Shown: positions 35,973 through 44,114 of the stretch, piece after piece | Numbering within the stretch: position 1 is the stretch's first letter | Layout of the letters: every line of letters starts with the position of its first letter | Origin: a virus | Reading direction: 5' to 3' (one strand) | DNA: 60,825 nt | IMG/VR virus record: IMGVR_UViG_3300033142_000461 | Coordinates: 1-60,825 of that record | Made by a program: the position numbers and the translations under genes | The notes under the pieces: model-generated | Told to the model about the DNA's origin: nothing | What the model saw: only the letters and a program-made list of their open reading frames with translations | Databases searched by the model: none

Positions 35973-36226
35973 ACGAATTACCAATTTTAGATTTGATAGG
36001 TTGGGTTGGATTTGCTGGCCTTGGATTGTTTTACTGGTTAGTAGGTTCTGGCAAAGTATTACAAGCATACATCTACGGAACAATCGGTGCCTTGGCATGG
36101 TTAGTTGTAGGCATTGCAACCCAATTTGGATATGCGTCAGAACTTCCATCTTTGATTACAATGGAGATTATGGTAGTGCTTATGAATATACGCGGTATTA
36201 TTAATTGGAGAAAAAGTTCAAAATGA
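35969..36226 (+). CDS. small three-TM membrane protein
   Basis: An 85-residue protein with three hydrophobic stretches (about residues 10-26, 31-51 and 61-75) and a C-terminal NIRGIINWRKSSK. The ending resembles that of PnuC-type nicotinamide riboside transporters, but the protein is far too short to be one. The genome does carry NAD+ salvage enzymes. Function unknown. Confidence 0.6.
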   Translation: MNELPILDLIGWVGFAGLGLFYWLVGSGKVLQAYIYGTIGALAWLVVGIATQFGYASELPSLITMEIMVVLMNIRGIINWRKSSK

Positions 36227-36792
36227 AAGTAGTTGGAATATCTGGCAAAGCCAGAAGCGGAAAAGATACTGTCGCTGATTTGTTAATGGCAAAATATGCC
36301 GAACAGAGCGGCATCACTCACAAGTATTCATTTGCAGACCCAATAAAAAAGGCTTGTTCAGAATTGTTTGGTATCAATATTCAAATGTTCTATAGTGGTA
36401 ATAGAGAACTAATTTTACCAGAACACGGACTATCTATTCGTCAAATCATGCAACGATTCGGCACAGAATGTATGCGTGGTCATTTTGGTGAAGATTTTTG
36501 GATTAAGAAAGCGGAGTGTGAGTTCGAACGCATTAAAGAAATTTCTGAGAATGAACAATACGCACCGGTGAGTCTGATTGTTATACCAGATGTTCGATAC
36601 TGTAACGAGGCAGACTTGATACGTAAATACGGCACCATTATACACGTTGATAGAGATGATGTACCAGACGAAGTAGGAGACACAGGACATACCTCTGAGG
36701 TTGGTATTGCAAGACACATGGACGATATTATGATTGATAACAACGGAACTCTTGAGGATCTGATTGAGAAAGTGTATGATCTGGATCTATGA
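36223..36792 (+). CDS. 1: deoxynucleoside monophosphate kinase (T4 gp1-like)
   Basis: A 189-residue kinase. The P-loop GISGKARSGKDTVA is at residues 5-18. KYSFADPIKKACSELFGI, IRQIMQRFGTECMR and VIPDVRYCNEADLI are typical of the dNMP kinase family. It supplies dNDPs for phage DNA synthesis. The ATG at 36223 starts the P-loop strand and is preferred over an upstream TTG. It overlaps both neighbours. Confidence 0.92.
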   Translation: MKVVGISGKARSGKDTVADLLMAKYAEQSGITHKYSFADPIKKACSELFGINIQMFYSGNRELILPEHGLSIRQIMQRFGTECMRGHFGEDFWIKKAECEFERIKEISENEQYAPVSLIVIPDVRYCNEADLIRKYGTIIHVDRDDVPDEVGDTGHTSEVGIARHMDDIMIDNNGTLEDLIEKVYDLDL

Positions 36793-37364
36793 ATTTAGAA
36801 ACGTACAAAATACATTGGTGCAGATTTTCAGATTATCACAAATTTTGTGACCAACTTGCTTTTTATGGTGGTTGTTACGGATTAGTATTTAATGAAAATA
36901 TGCCCGAATCATATCAATATCCTTATGAATTTGAGGAGTGTGTATATATAGGTGAATCAGCTGGACATTATATTGATAAACAACATGGTCATAATCAAAG
37001 ACCTAGAAGCCATATACATAAAAGGATGACCCAGCACCATAAACCACTAACAACTGGTGACAACGGTTCCGAATCGCATAATCGTATTATTGAAATGTAT
37101 GGTTATGGAGAAGATATGTTAAATGGAACATTAACAGATAAACCTTTATGGTTAGCATTAATTGTTCCTAATCCAGATTGGCATCAAGACGGATTTATGA
37201 AGACGTGGGTTATGTATGAAGAGTCTCGCCAAATCGCCGAATATATTATGAAGTGGGGCAAGACTCCTTTAGGAAATCTTGACAGAGATTCTAATAAAGA
37301 TCCATATAGTTATAGTTCACAAGAGTTATTACTTAATCAAAGTTTAGAAGAACTGTTTGTATAA
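36789..37364 (+). CDS. possible GIY-YIG-like nuclease with clamp-binding tail
   Basis: A 191-residue protein. GGCYGLVFNEN followed by EECVYIGESAGHYIDKQ and RPRSHIHKRM could correspond to the GIY, YIG and Arg/His motifs of the GIY-YIG fold; a later Glu (YEESRQIAE) could be the metal ligand. Spacing is loose, so this is tentative. The C-terminus QSLEELFV matches the clamp-binding-type tails of gp43 and gp55. It precedes the polymerase promoter. Confidence 0.5.
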   Translation: MNLETYKIHWCRFSDYHKFCDQLAFYGGCYGLVFNENMPESYQYPYEFEECVYIGESAGHYIDKQHGHNQRPRSHIHKRMTQHHKPLTTGDNGSESHNRIIEMYGYGEDMLNGTLTDKPLWLALIVPNPDWHQDGFMKTWVMYEESRQIAEYIMKWGKTPLGNLDRDSNKDPYSYSSQELLLNQSLEELFV

Positions 37365-37367
37365 GTC

Positions 37368-37409
37368 TTGACCTACACCCAACCGATGGTATATAATGTA
37401 CCATCGGTT
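37368..37409 (+). promoter_or_regulatory. gene 43 promoter embedded in an 11-bp palindrome
   Basis: TTGACC (37368-37373), 18 bp, TATAAT (37392-37397). The -10 sits in the centre of a perfect inverted repeat, AACCGATGGTA-TATAATG-TACCATCGGTT (37381-37409). This has the look of an operator for a repressor that would block the polymerase promoter. Confidence 0.8.
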
Positions 37410-37428
37410 TAAATTATGAGAACAATAA

Positions 37429-40026
37429 ATGAGTAGATTTTACTTAAATGTAAAAAGATATGGTCGCAATCTCCTAGTTAGAGAATATAACAACGGAGAG
37501 GTTATAAATTACAAGCATCCATATAAACCAACACTGTATGTAGAGACAGACAAACCATCCGAGTACAAAGGATTCTTAGGCGAGAATGTCGCGCCTGTTG
37601 ATTTTGGTTCTATGTCTGATGCCACTGACTTTGTGAAATCGTACAAAGATGTTCCTGGTTACCGTATTCACGGACAACAGGACTATGTACTACAATACCT
37701 TGCTGAAGAATATCCTGATGAAATTGAATTCGACTCTTCAAAGATTCGTGTAGCTAATGTCGATATCGAAACCGCCTCTGAGGGTGGATTCCCTTACGCT
37801 GACGAGGCGAACTATGAAGTAAACGCCATCACTCTATATGATAACATTGATGACACCTACTACGTGTGGGGTCTTGGTGAGTGGCAACTAAAAGATACTG
37901 AACTAGATTTTATTACCTACGACAATGTTGAGTATGTCCATTGTAAAGATGAAGCAGACCTATTCATTCGTTTCATCAACCATTTCCATACCAAACAGTA
38001 TGTGGTGTTCACAGGTTGGAACATTAACAACTTCGATATACCATACATCATTAATCGTGGTCGTAAGATCGTTGGTGAAAAGATTGTAAACAAATTATCT
38101 CCTTGGGGAATCATCCAAGAGAAGAACAGCAAAGGCAAGTTTGGTAAAGAGACCATCACTTACGACATCTACGGTGTATCGATACTTGATTACATCGAAC
38201 TGTACCAATACTACTCTCGCGCCACATTAGATTCATATTCACTTGACTCTGTAGCGAACCATGAACTTGGTGAGAAGAAACTGGACTATAGTGACCTTGG
38301 TTCTATTCACACAATCTACAAGACCAACTTCCAAACATGGATAGACTATAACATCAAAGACGTTAGACTTGTACAAAGAATTGAAGAGAAGAATAAATTC
38401 ATAGAACTGGTATACAGTCTATCATACTATCCAAAGATTAACCACAATGATGTGTTTGCAACTGTAAAAACTTGGGACTCTATCATTCATTATACTCTAC
38501 TTGAGAGAAACATTATCGTTCCTCCTAAAGAGTACTATCATAAAGAATCATTTGGTGGAGGTTATGTAAAAGAACCTATACCTAATATCTATGATTGGTT
38601 GGTCTCTGTCGATTTGAATTCCCTATATCCTCACCTGTTGATTCAGTATAACATTTCACCAGAAACATTAATTACCTCTGATGATTTGCCACAAGAAATC
38701 AAGGCACTTATCGCATCAATCAAATTTATGAATGATGAAAAAGGTAACAAGATGATGCCTATGGAGATTCTCAACAAAGAGAAGAACATAGACCTGTTGA
38801 AAGAGTACAACATTTCAATGGCTGCCAACGGCGCATGTTATCGTAGAGACAAGAAAGGATTGTTCCCAGAACTTATGGAGAGTTTATACAAAGTTCGTAA
38901 GGCAGACAAGAAAGAGATGCTTCGTTGGGAATCTATCCTTGAGGCAGGCGATAAGACAGATGCAGAGTTTGTCAAAAATTGTAAGGCGAACATTTCAAAG
39001 TTCAACAACAACCAATTGGCAAAGAAGGTACTGCTGAACTCTCTTTATGGTGCCCTTGGTGCACCGTACTTTAGATATTTCAATATTCAAAATGCCGAGG
39101 CAGTTACCCTATCAGGACAATTATCAACCAGATGGGCTGGCGATAGACTGAACATTTTCTTTAATGAGATATTGAAGACCGAAGGTAAAGATTATATCGT
39201 GGCAGCGGACACAGATAGTCTATACATCACACTCAATGAACTTGTGAAGACCGCATTTAAGAACAACGATGATGAAATTAAAATTGTCGATGCGCTTGAT
39301 GGCTTTATGAAAAAGATTGTTGAACCAAAGATTTCAAATATCTATGATGAACTTGCTGACTATATGAACGCATATGAAAACAAGATGGTAATGGAAAGAG
39401 AAGTTATTGCCTCTAAGGGATTCTGGACTGGCAAGAAACGATACGCTTTGAATGTATGGGACTCTGAGGGTGTTCGTTATGAGAAACCAAAGATGAAGTA
39501 CATGGGACTATCTGCGAAATCTTCTGCTACAAATACATTCAGCAGGCCAAAACTTGTAGAGTTATATAAATTGGTAATGGAGTCCGATAATAAAACTATT
39601 ATCAAGTACATTGAGGAGTTTAACAAAGAGTGGAATAATATATCTATTGATGACATTGCAATACCAAAAGGAATCAATGGCGTTAAGAAATACTCTGACC
39701 AGAACGGTATGCCGATTAAGGGCGCACCGAAACATGTTAAGTCTGCCCTTGCTCACAATAGACTCATTAAAAAACTTGGACTAAATACCATTGAACCTAT
39801 CTCTGATGGCGACAAGATTAAGTTTATCGAGTTGAAATCTCCCAACCCTATAGGTTCAGAGGTGATTGGATTTAAGAATCACTTACCTGATGAGTTTGAC
39901 CTTGAACAATATATTAATCGTGATTTGATGTTTGAAAAAGGGTTTCTTGACCCCGCTCGAACTGTTCTCGACCCACTGAATTTGAAACACAAAGAAGAAG
40001 CTACACTTGAAGACCTATTTGGATAA
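37429..40026 (+). CDS. 43: family B DNA polymerase gp43
   Basis: An 865-residue polymerase. Exonuclease motif I is NVDIETASE with Asp112 and Glu114, at the same positions as in T4. Exo II is FTGWNINNFDIPYI. Polymerase motifs are SVDLNSLYPHL, KKVLLNSLYGALG and AADTDSLYITL. The C-terminus ATLEDLFG is the clamp-binding tail. It replicates the genome with gp45/44/62. No intein or frame break is seen. Confidence 0.98.
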   Translation: MSRFYLNVKRYGRNLLVREYNNGEVINYKHPYKPTLYVETDKPSEYKGFLGENVAPVDFGSMSDATDFVKSYKDVPGYRIHGQQDYVLQYLAEEYPDEIEFDSSKIRVANVDIETASEGGFPYADEANYEVNAITLYDNIDDTYYVWGLGEWQLKDTELDFITYDNVEYVHCKDEADLFIRFINHFHTKQYVVFTGWNINNFDIPYIINRGRKIVGEKIVNKLSPWGIIQEKNSKGKFGKETITYDIYGVSILDYIELYQYYSRATLDSYSLDSVANHELGEKKLDYSDLGSIHTIYKTNFQTWIDYNIKDVRLVQRIEEKNKFIELVYSLSYYPKINHNDVFATVKTWDSIIHYTLLERNIIVPPKEYYHKESFGGGYVKEPIPNIYDWLVSVDLNSLYPHLLIQYNISPETLITSDDLPQEIKALIASIKFMNDEKGNKMMPMEILNKEKNIDLLKEYNISMAANGACYRRDKKGLFPELMESLYKVRKADKKEMLRWESILEAGDKTDAEFVKNCKANISKFNNNQLAKKVLLNSLYGALGAPYFRYFNIQNAEAVTLSGQLSTRWAGDRLNIFFNEILKTEGKDYIVAADTDSLYITLNELVKTAFKNNDDEIKIVDALDGFMKKIVEPKISNIYDELADYMNAYENKMVMEREVIASKGFWTGKKRYALNVWDSEGVRYEKPKMKYMGLSAKSSATNTFSRPKLVELYKLVMESDNKTIIKYIEEFNKEWNNISIDDIAIPKGINGVKKYSDQNGMPIKGAPKHVKSALAHNRLIKKLGLNTIEPISDGDKIKFIELKSPNPIGSEVIGFKNHLPDEFDLEQYINRDLMFEKGFLDPARTVLDPLNLKHKEEATLEDLFG

Positions 40027-40088
40027 CATGCTGTTGTAATGGCACGTTATTAATGAAATGAACATGAAACATGCTATTGTAATAGCAT
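40027..40088 (+). promoter_or_regulatory. repeated operator-like element before the ClpP-like gene
   Basis: CATGCTGTTGTAATGGCAC (40028-40046) is followed by a near copy, ATGCTATT-GT-AATAGCAT (40071-40088), which is a perfect 8-bp inverted repeat. The pair fills the gap between gene 43 and the ClpP-like gene. Confidence 0.55.
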
Positions 40089-40101
40089 ATTAGGAGATTT
40101 G

Positions 40102-40839
40102 ATGAGCAAAAAACAAAAACAAGAAAAACAAGAAGAACAGAATGATAATATTGTCAATAGCAAGTATCATACTCTTGTTGTCACGGAAGTACCTGAACAG
40201 AAGGTACCTGTAGGCGAAGAAGGTCTATTTGGAATGATACCCGCAAGAAAACATTTCAAGTTATATGTAGGAGATTTTGGAGAAGATGGACGTGGTACAC
40301 ACGCTATCATCGATAAACTCCGTCAGTCTACAGACAGTGCTGATACTCTTGAATTATCTATCAATAGTAATGGTGGATATGTTAACGAATTGAAAGTTTA
40401 TCACAACATGGTCACTGATATGTTCAACGGCAAGACCATGACTGTTCTTGATTCGTGTGGATTCTCTGCTGGTGCTATTATGTTCCTTATGGGTGATGAA
40501 CGTGTTGTTTATGAATCTTCTGAATTAATGTTCCATACATACTCGACAGTATATTGGGGCAAATCTGGAGACATTGGAGAGGCGCATCGTCACTCTGAAA
40601 CAAACCTACAACCATATTTCTACAGTATGTTGGTTGACGAAGGTTACATGACTAAGAAAGAATTCAAACAGATGTGTCTTGGTAAAGATTTCTGGTTAAG
40701 TACTCCTGAGATGTGTGAAAGAGGTATTGCAACACACGTAATGGTATATGGCCATAAGATTGCCGCGAAACATTACATGAAACTTGTTGATGGTAAGTGG
40801 GACTTTGAAAAGGTTCTTGCGAAGACATATCCACAATAG
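40102..40839 (+). CDS. ClpP-like serine protease
   Basis: A 245-residue protein of the ClpP/crotonase fold. LELSINSNGGYVNE forms the oxyanion region, CGFSAGAIMFLMG supplies the nucleophile Ser122 and LMFHTYS supplies His145. ClpP-like proteases in phages are often head maturation enzymes, but here gp21 fills that role and this gene sits in the replication region, so another target is likely. The ATG at 40102 follows TAGGAGATTTG. Confidence 0.85.
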   Translation: MSKKQKQEKQEEQNDNIVNSKYHTLVVTEVPEQKVPVGEEGLFGMIPARKHFKLYVGDFGEDGRGTHAIIDKLRQSTDSADTLELSINSNGGYVNELKVYHNMVTDMFNGKTMTVLDSCGFSAGAIMFLMGDERVVYESSELMFHTYSTVYWGKSGDIGEAHRHSETNLQPYFYSMLVDEGYMTKKEFKQMCLGKDFWLSTPEMCERGIATHVMVYGHKIAAKHYMKLVDGKWDFEKVLAKTYPQ

Positions 40840-40873
40840 GAGTAATATAAACTAAAATAGGAACGTCTTCGGT

Positions 40874-40881
40874 CATAAATA
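40874..40881 (+). promoter_or_regulatory. late-promoter-like octamer before phoH
   Basis: CATAAATA (7 of 8 matches) 31 nt upstream of the phoH start, next to a CGTCTTCGGTC segment. Confidence 0.35.
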
Positions 40882-40912
40882 TCCTTATCTTCTATAACAT
40901 AAGGATTACCGA

Positions 40913-41686
40913 ATGACGAAGAAAAAAAGAGTTTCACGCAAAGCTCGTCAGCAACGCGAACTGGAACAGATTCAAAATAACCAAGACACTCAACAAGCCT
41001 ATAATGACGGCTCACTTAAAAAAACATTCTCGGTCAAAGACATTGGAAATGTTAGACCAAAAACAGACCACCAACGAGATGCGTTCCAGCATTTCTTCCA
41101 AGGCAACAATCTTCTACTAAAAGGGTCCGCCGGTACGGGCAAGACCTTCATCGCTCTATACCTCGCACTACAAGAGGTTTTCAGACAAGATTCTCTCTAC
41201 AAAAAAGTCGTTATCGTTCGTTCAACTCTTCCTGTTAGAGACATAGGTTTTCTTCCGGGTACAGCTGATGAGAAGATAGAACAGTACGAGGCACCATATC
41301 GTGGACTATGTGATGAACTATTTGAGTTCAGAAATAGTTACGACAACATGAAGAAGTCGGAATATATAGAGTTTATATCCACATCATTCATACGTGGTAT
41401 TACTCTACACGATTCTATTGTTATAATGGATGAAGCCCAAAATATGACTTGGGATGAAATCAGTTCAACAATGACCAGAGCAGGGGAGAACACCTCCTAT
41501 ATCATTTGTGGTGATACTAAACAGAGCGACCATCATAAACAATCTGATAGATGCGCCTTGGGCAATCTCCAACAGGTATTGGAACTAATGGAATCGTTCG
41601 GTATCGTTGAATTCGACCGAGATGATATAGTTAGGTCTGGTTTCGTGAAAGACTTCATAGTGGCATCGGAAGACGCCGGTTTCTAA
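40913..41686 (+). CDS. phoH: PhoH-like ATPase
   Basis: A 257-residue protein. Walker A is KGSAGTGKT near residue 70, IVRSTLPVRDIGFLPGTADEKIEQY is the PhoH hallmark, and Walker B is SIVIMDEAQNM. GDTKQSDHH follows. PhoH is widespread in marine phages. Its biochemical role is unclear; RNA helicase/nuclease activity has been proposed for the family. A basic N-terminal tail of about 20 residues precedes the domain. Confidence 0.94.
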   Translation: MTKKKRVSRKARQQRELEQIQNNQDTQQAYNDGSLKKTFSVKDIGNVRPKTDHQRDAFQHFFQGNNLLLKGSAGTGKTFIALYLALQEVFRQDSLYKKVVIVRSTLPVRDIGFLPGTADEKIEQYEAPYRGLCDELFEFRNSYDNMKKSEYIEFISTSFIRGITLHDSIVIMDEAQNMTWDEISSTMTRAGENTSYIICGDTKQSDHHKQSDRCALGNLQQVLELMESFGIVEFDRDDIVRSGFVKDFIVASEDAGF

Positions 41687-41795
41687 TAAGTTCTGCTTAT
41701 AACCAAATAAAATCTTTTCATATCAATAGCTTGTGGGAGTCTTGACACTCCCACAATCACCTGTATAATGGAACTATAAATTGATGAATTGGAGA
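41687..41795 (+). promoter_or_regulatory. early promoter cassette, copy D, with hairpin over -35
   Basis: GCTTAT at 41695, box AAAATCTTTTCATATCAATA, TTGACA (41742-41747), 16 bp, TATAAT (41764-41769). Unlike other copies the -35 is flanked by an 8-bp inverted repeat GTGGGAGT/ACTCCCAC (41733-41754). Confidence 0.9.
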
Positions 41796-41800
41796 GAGAA

Positions 41801-42370
41801 GTGGGTACACGAAATCTAACTATCGTGGTTGTTGATGGAAAAACAAAAGTTTCACAATATGGCCAGTGGGATGGATATCCTGATGGTAATGGAGTACAAG
41901 TACTTGAATTTCTACGCAATGTAGACCTGTCATCATTCAAAGACCAATCAAAACTTGTACATAGTCTGACCGGAGACGAAATCGAACAAATTAACAAATA
42001 TCACGAAAAAGACTGGCGGGATGGATATCCTCAGTTGGATCGTGATTGTGGTGCCGATATTCTTGATATGGTTGTCAAGTTTGAAGGAAAGATTGATGTT
42101 GTTCTCGACCTAGAATTCGCTTATGAAGGATTGTTTTGTGAATGGGCATATCTTATTAATCTTGATAATGACACCCTTGAGGTCTATAAAGGTTTCACCA
42201 AGAAGGAAGACGTAATCACAGAAGGTCGATGGTTAACCAAAGATATTCCTGATGACGCCATGGGTTCTGATGAATATGGTCCAATCAAGATACTCAAGAA
42301 ATACGACCTCGAATGTCTACCGACAGATGAACAGTTTCTTTCTGACCTTATGCCAGAAGAAGATGAGTAA
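41801..42370 (+). CDS. conserved phage early protein (MGTRNLT family)
   Basis: A 189-residue protein starting at GTG right after GAGAGAGAA, reading MGTRNLTIVVVDGKTKVSQY then GQWDGYPDGNGVQVLEFL. The same opening occurs in many unrelated phages, with no established function. A second protein with related character (MGTSCYIGAKYD, YCHYDGY) is encoded in the next early operon. It is the first gene of cassette D. Confidence 0.75.
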   Translation: MGTRNLTIVVVDGKTKVSQYGQWDGYPDGNGVQVLEFLRNVDLSSFKDQSKLVHSLTGDEIEQINKYHEKDWRDGYPQLDRDCGADILDMVVKFEGKIDVVLDLEFAYEGLFCEWAYLINLDNDTLEVYKGFTKKEDVITEGRWLTKDIPDDAMGSDEYGPIKILKKYDLECLPTDEQFLSDLMPEEDE

Positions 42371-42558
42371 TGTGGCACGTTAAACGAAATGATAGTGGAT
42401 GGGACATTTGTTGTTTCGTCCACAATTTCAATGGAGTCTTCACCAAATTTGCTAATGAAGATGATGCTAATGAATGGTTGAGAAAACACAACAAGTTAGC
42501 TCCAGATCACATTAACTATTTTTGTGAGTGGGTTGAAGATGATAGAGAAATTTGCTAG
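42370..42558 (+). CDS. hypothetical early protein
   Basis: A 62-residue tryptophan-rich protein (MWHVKRNDSGWDICCFVHNF then ANEWLRKHNK). It overlaps the preceding stop by TAATG. The NEDDANEWLRKH helix resembles short host-takeover proteins, but no family is recognised. Confidence 0.6.
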   Translation: MWHVKRNDSGWDICCFVHNFNGVFTKFANEDDANEWLRKHNKLAPDHINYFCEWVEDDREIC

Positions 42559-42566
42559 GTAACGTT

Positions 42567-42776
42567 ATGAAAATTATGAAAATTATGAAAGAATTGAAAT
42601 TTATTGGTTTGCTCTTTGTCGGCATCATCTTAAACGCGATATCATTAAGCATATACCAACAGTATCACGATATCGGTGCTGATTACTGGACGTTTGAATA
42701 CCTCGGCACCCTAATACTTGTATACGCTACAATGGGTGTGTATTGGGGAGTTGTATTTAATGAATCTAACGACTAG
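42567..42776 (+). CDS. small two-TM membrane protein
   Basis: A 69-residue protein with hydrophobic segments at about residues 11-27 and 45-63. The start region is a triple ATGAAAATT-type tandem (MKIMKIMKEL), so the exact initiator among three ATGs is uncertain. It is the last gene of the cassette D operon. Confidence 0.55.
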   Translation: MKIMKIMKELKFIGLLFVGIILNAISLSIYQQYHDIGADYWTFEYLGTLILVYATMGVYWGVVFNESND

Positions 42777-42779
42777 AAA

Positions 42780-42893
42780 TAAACCCTGCTTATACACCCA
42801 TAAAATCTTTTCATATCAATAAGTTACGATAACGCTTGACGGTGGTACCCATACCTGTATAATGGTACCATAAATTGATGAATTGAGAGAGAA
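42780..42893 (+). promoter_or_regulatory. early promoter cassette, copy E
   Basis: GCTTAT at 42788, box AAAATCTTTTCATATCAATA, TTGACG (42836-42841), 16 bp, TATAAT (42858-42863), and leader ending AATTGAGAGAGAA, the best match to the anti-leader hairpin loops. Confidence 0.92.
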
Positions 42894-42896
42894 TTT

Positions 42897-43025
42897 ATGA
42901 CTTATTTACTTGTTTGGAACGATGAAGTTATCGATGAAACCGATGATTTTACTGATGCTATGTACTTGCAGGGTGAGTATTCCCTTGCGTATGGTGGTGT
43001 AGTTACTATCTCGGAGGACGAATAA
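42897..43025 (+). CDS. 42-residue early protein
   Basis: A short frame of 42 codons, first in the cassette E operon and directly preceded by the GAGAGAGAATTT leader. The product is acidic (MTYLLVWNDEVIDETDDFTD). The next gene begins 2 nt after its stop. Support comes from the leader, spacing and codon use. Confidence 0.65.
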   Translation: MTYLLVWNDEVIDETDDFTDAMYLQGEYSLAYGGVVTISEDE

Positions 43026-43027
43026 TC

Positions 43028-43570
43028 ATGGGTACTTCATGTTACATCGGCGCGAAATACGACAAGGAAGTGGTTGGTTCTGACGAAATCGTTGGTTCTT
43101 ACTGTCACTATGACGGATATCTATCAGGCGTTGGAATGACTCTCCTAGAGAACTGGAACGGTGATCAGGCATATGCCTTAGCGTCACACGGTTATTTCTC
43201 TGGAATCGTTGAGTCGTTGAAGGAACTTGGTTCCCCTAAAGACCAACACGCGAATTCTGATTCAGCAGAGTATTTCAAGACCGAAGGTGACTTCTTGGAA
43301 CGTGCTGTAAAGAATAATGGTTGTGAGTTCGCCTATCTTTATATTGATGGCCAATGGAATTATTTTGTACTTGATTCTAATGTTATTGCTAAAGATCATG
43401 GCATCCTTGAGGGTTCTGTTTTTCTTCCTGAACTGCGTCACTCTGTTAGATACTTTACCGAAGCGCGAGAAAACTACGATGTTGATTCTCAACCTTATAA
43501 AGATTATTCTGAATATATTGAATTCTACTCCAAGAAAGTTGATGAATATACTCCTAAAGAGGCATCATAA
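43028..43570 (+). CDS. conserved phage early protein (MGT..Y.HYDGY family)
   Basis: A 180-residue protein that begins MGTSCYIGAKYD and contains GSYCHYDGYLSGVGMTLLEN. This pattern is shared by small phage proteins of unknown function. It appears related in style to the GTG-started gene at 41801. The C-terminal part is charged and helical. It sits inside the cassette E operon. Confidence 0.7.
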   Translation: MGTSCYIGAKYDKEVVGSDEIVGSYCHYDGYLSGVGMTLLENWNGDQAYALASHGYFSGIVESLKELGSPKDQHANSDSAEYFKTEGDFLERAVKNNGCEFAYLYIDGQWNYFVLDSNVIAKDHGILEGSVFLPELRHSVRYFTEARENYDVDSQPYKDYSEYIEFYSKKVDEYTPKEAS

Positions 43571-43665
43571 TGAATACAGTTATATTTGTGGTTTTAATTG
43601 CGACCATCGTCTTATTTAAAGATGTATGTGGTACTTCTCTTTTTGATAAAATTAAAGGTCAATAA
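43570..43665 (+). CDS. 31-residue single-TM peptide
   Basis: A 31-codon frame sharing its ATG with the previous stop (TAATG). The product is one hydrophobic segment (VIFVVLIATIVLF) with a short polar tail. The spacing to the next gene is 1 nt. Translational coupling supports it being expressed. Confidence 0.55.
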   Translation: MNTVIFVVLIATIVLFKDVCGTSLFDKIKGQ

Positions 43666-43666
43666 A

Positions 43667-43930
43667 ATGTCTGAAATTAATTTACAAGCTTCCGATATCC
43701 GTGAGTTCTATGAGGATCTCTATGAGATTCAAAAAGACCGAGTAAAAGATTACTCATTGGTCGAGAACGTTTCTTCGGCCACTGTTCCTGAATGGAAACA
43801 GTTGATGTGGGGCGAAGGTTTGCTCGTTTCTGAGGAACGTTGTGGTTTTTCTGCCTACAATCTGTACTTTGCTTATCCTGAGTTTGTTGATGGTTATGAG
43901 AATGATGGTGGTGAACGTTACTATGCCTAA
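43667..43930 (+). CDS. hypothetical early protein
   Basis: An 87-residue protein starting at the ATG after AATAAA (MSEINLQASDIREFYEDLYE). It is acidic and aromatic, with VPEWKQLMWGEGLLVSEERC. A longer upstream extension is possible but lies over the small TM peptide gene. No family is recognised. Confidence 0.6.
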   Translation: MSEINLQASDIREFYEDLYEIQKDRVKDYSLVENVSSATVPEWKQLMWGEGLLVSEERCGFSAYNLYFAYPEFVDGYENDGGERYYA

Positions 43931-44114
43931 TTCAGTTGGTGTTTCTATTGACATTGATATGGATGAAGTCAATCAACATATCGAAGAACAAGAGCAACTA
44001 AAAGAAAAGATCTTTGATGGTGTCACCGACCCAGATGATAAAGATGATGTATTCGGTACAGTCATGGGAAATCTCATGAACATGATGAAAGAGGAATCCG
44101 AGAAAAATGGATAA
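43923..44114 (+). CDS. hypothetical acidic early protein
   Basis: A 63-residue acidic helical protein (MPNSVGVSIDIDMDEVNQHI then EEQEQLKEKIFD). It overlaps the previous gene by 8 nt and the kinase gene by 8 nt, so this operon is translationally coupled. No family is recognised. Confidence 0.6.
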   Translation: MPNSVGVSIDIDMDEVNQHIEEQEQLKEKIFDGVTDPDDKDDVFGTVMGNLMNMMKEESEKNG

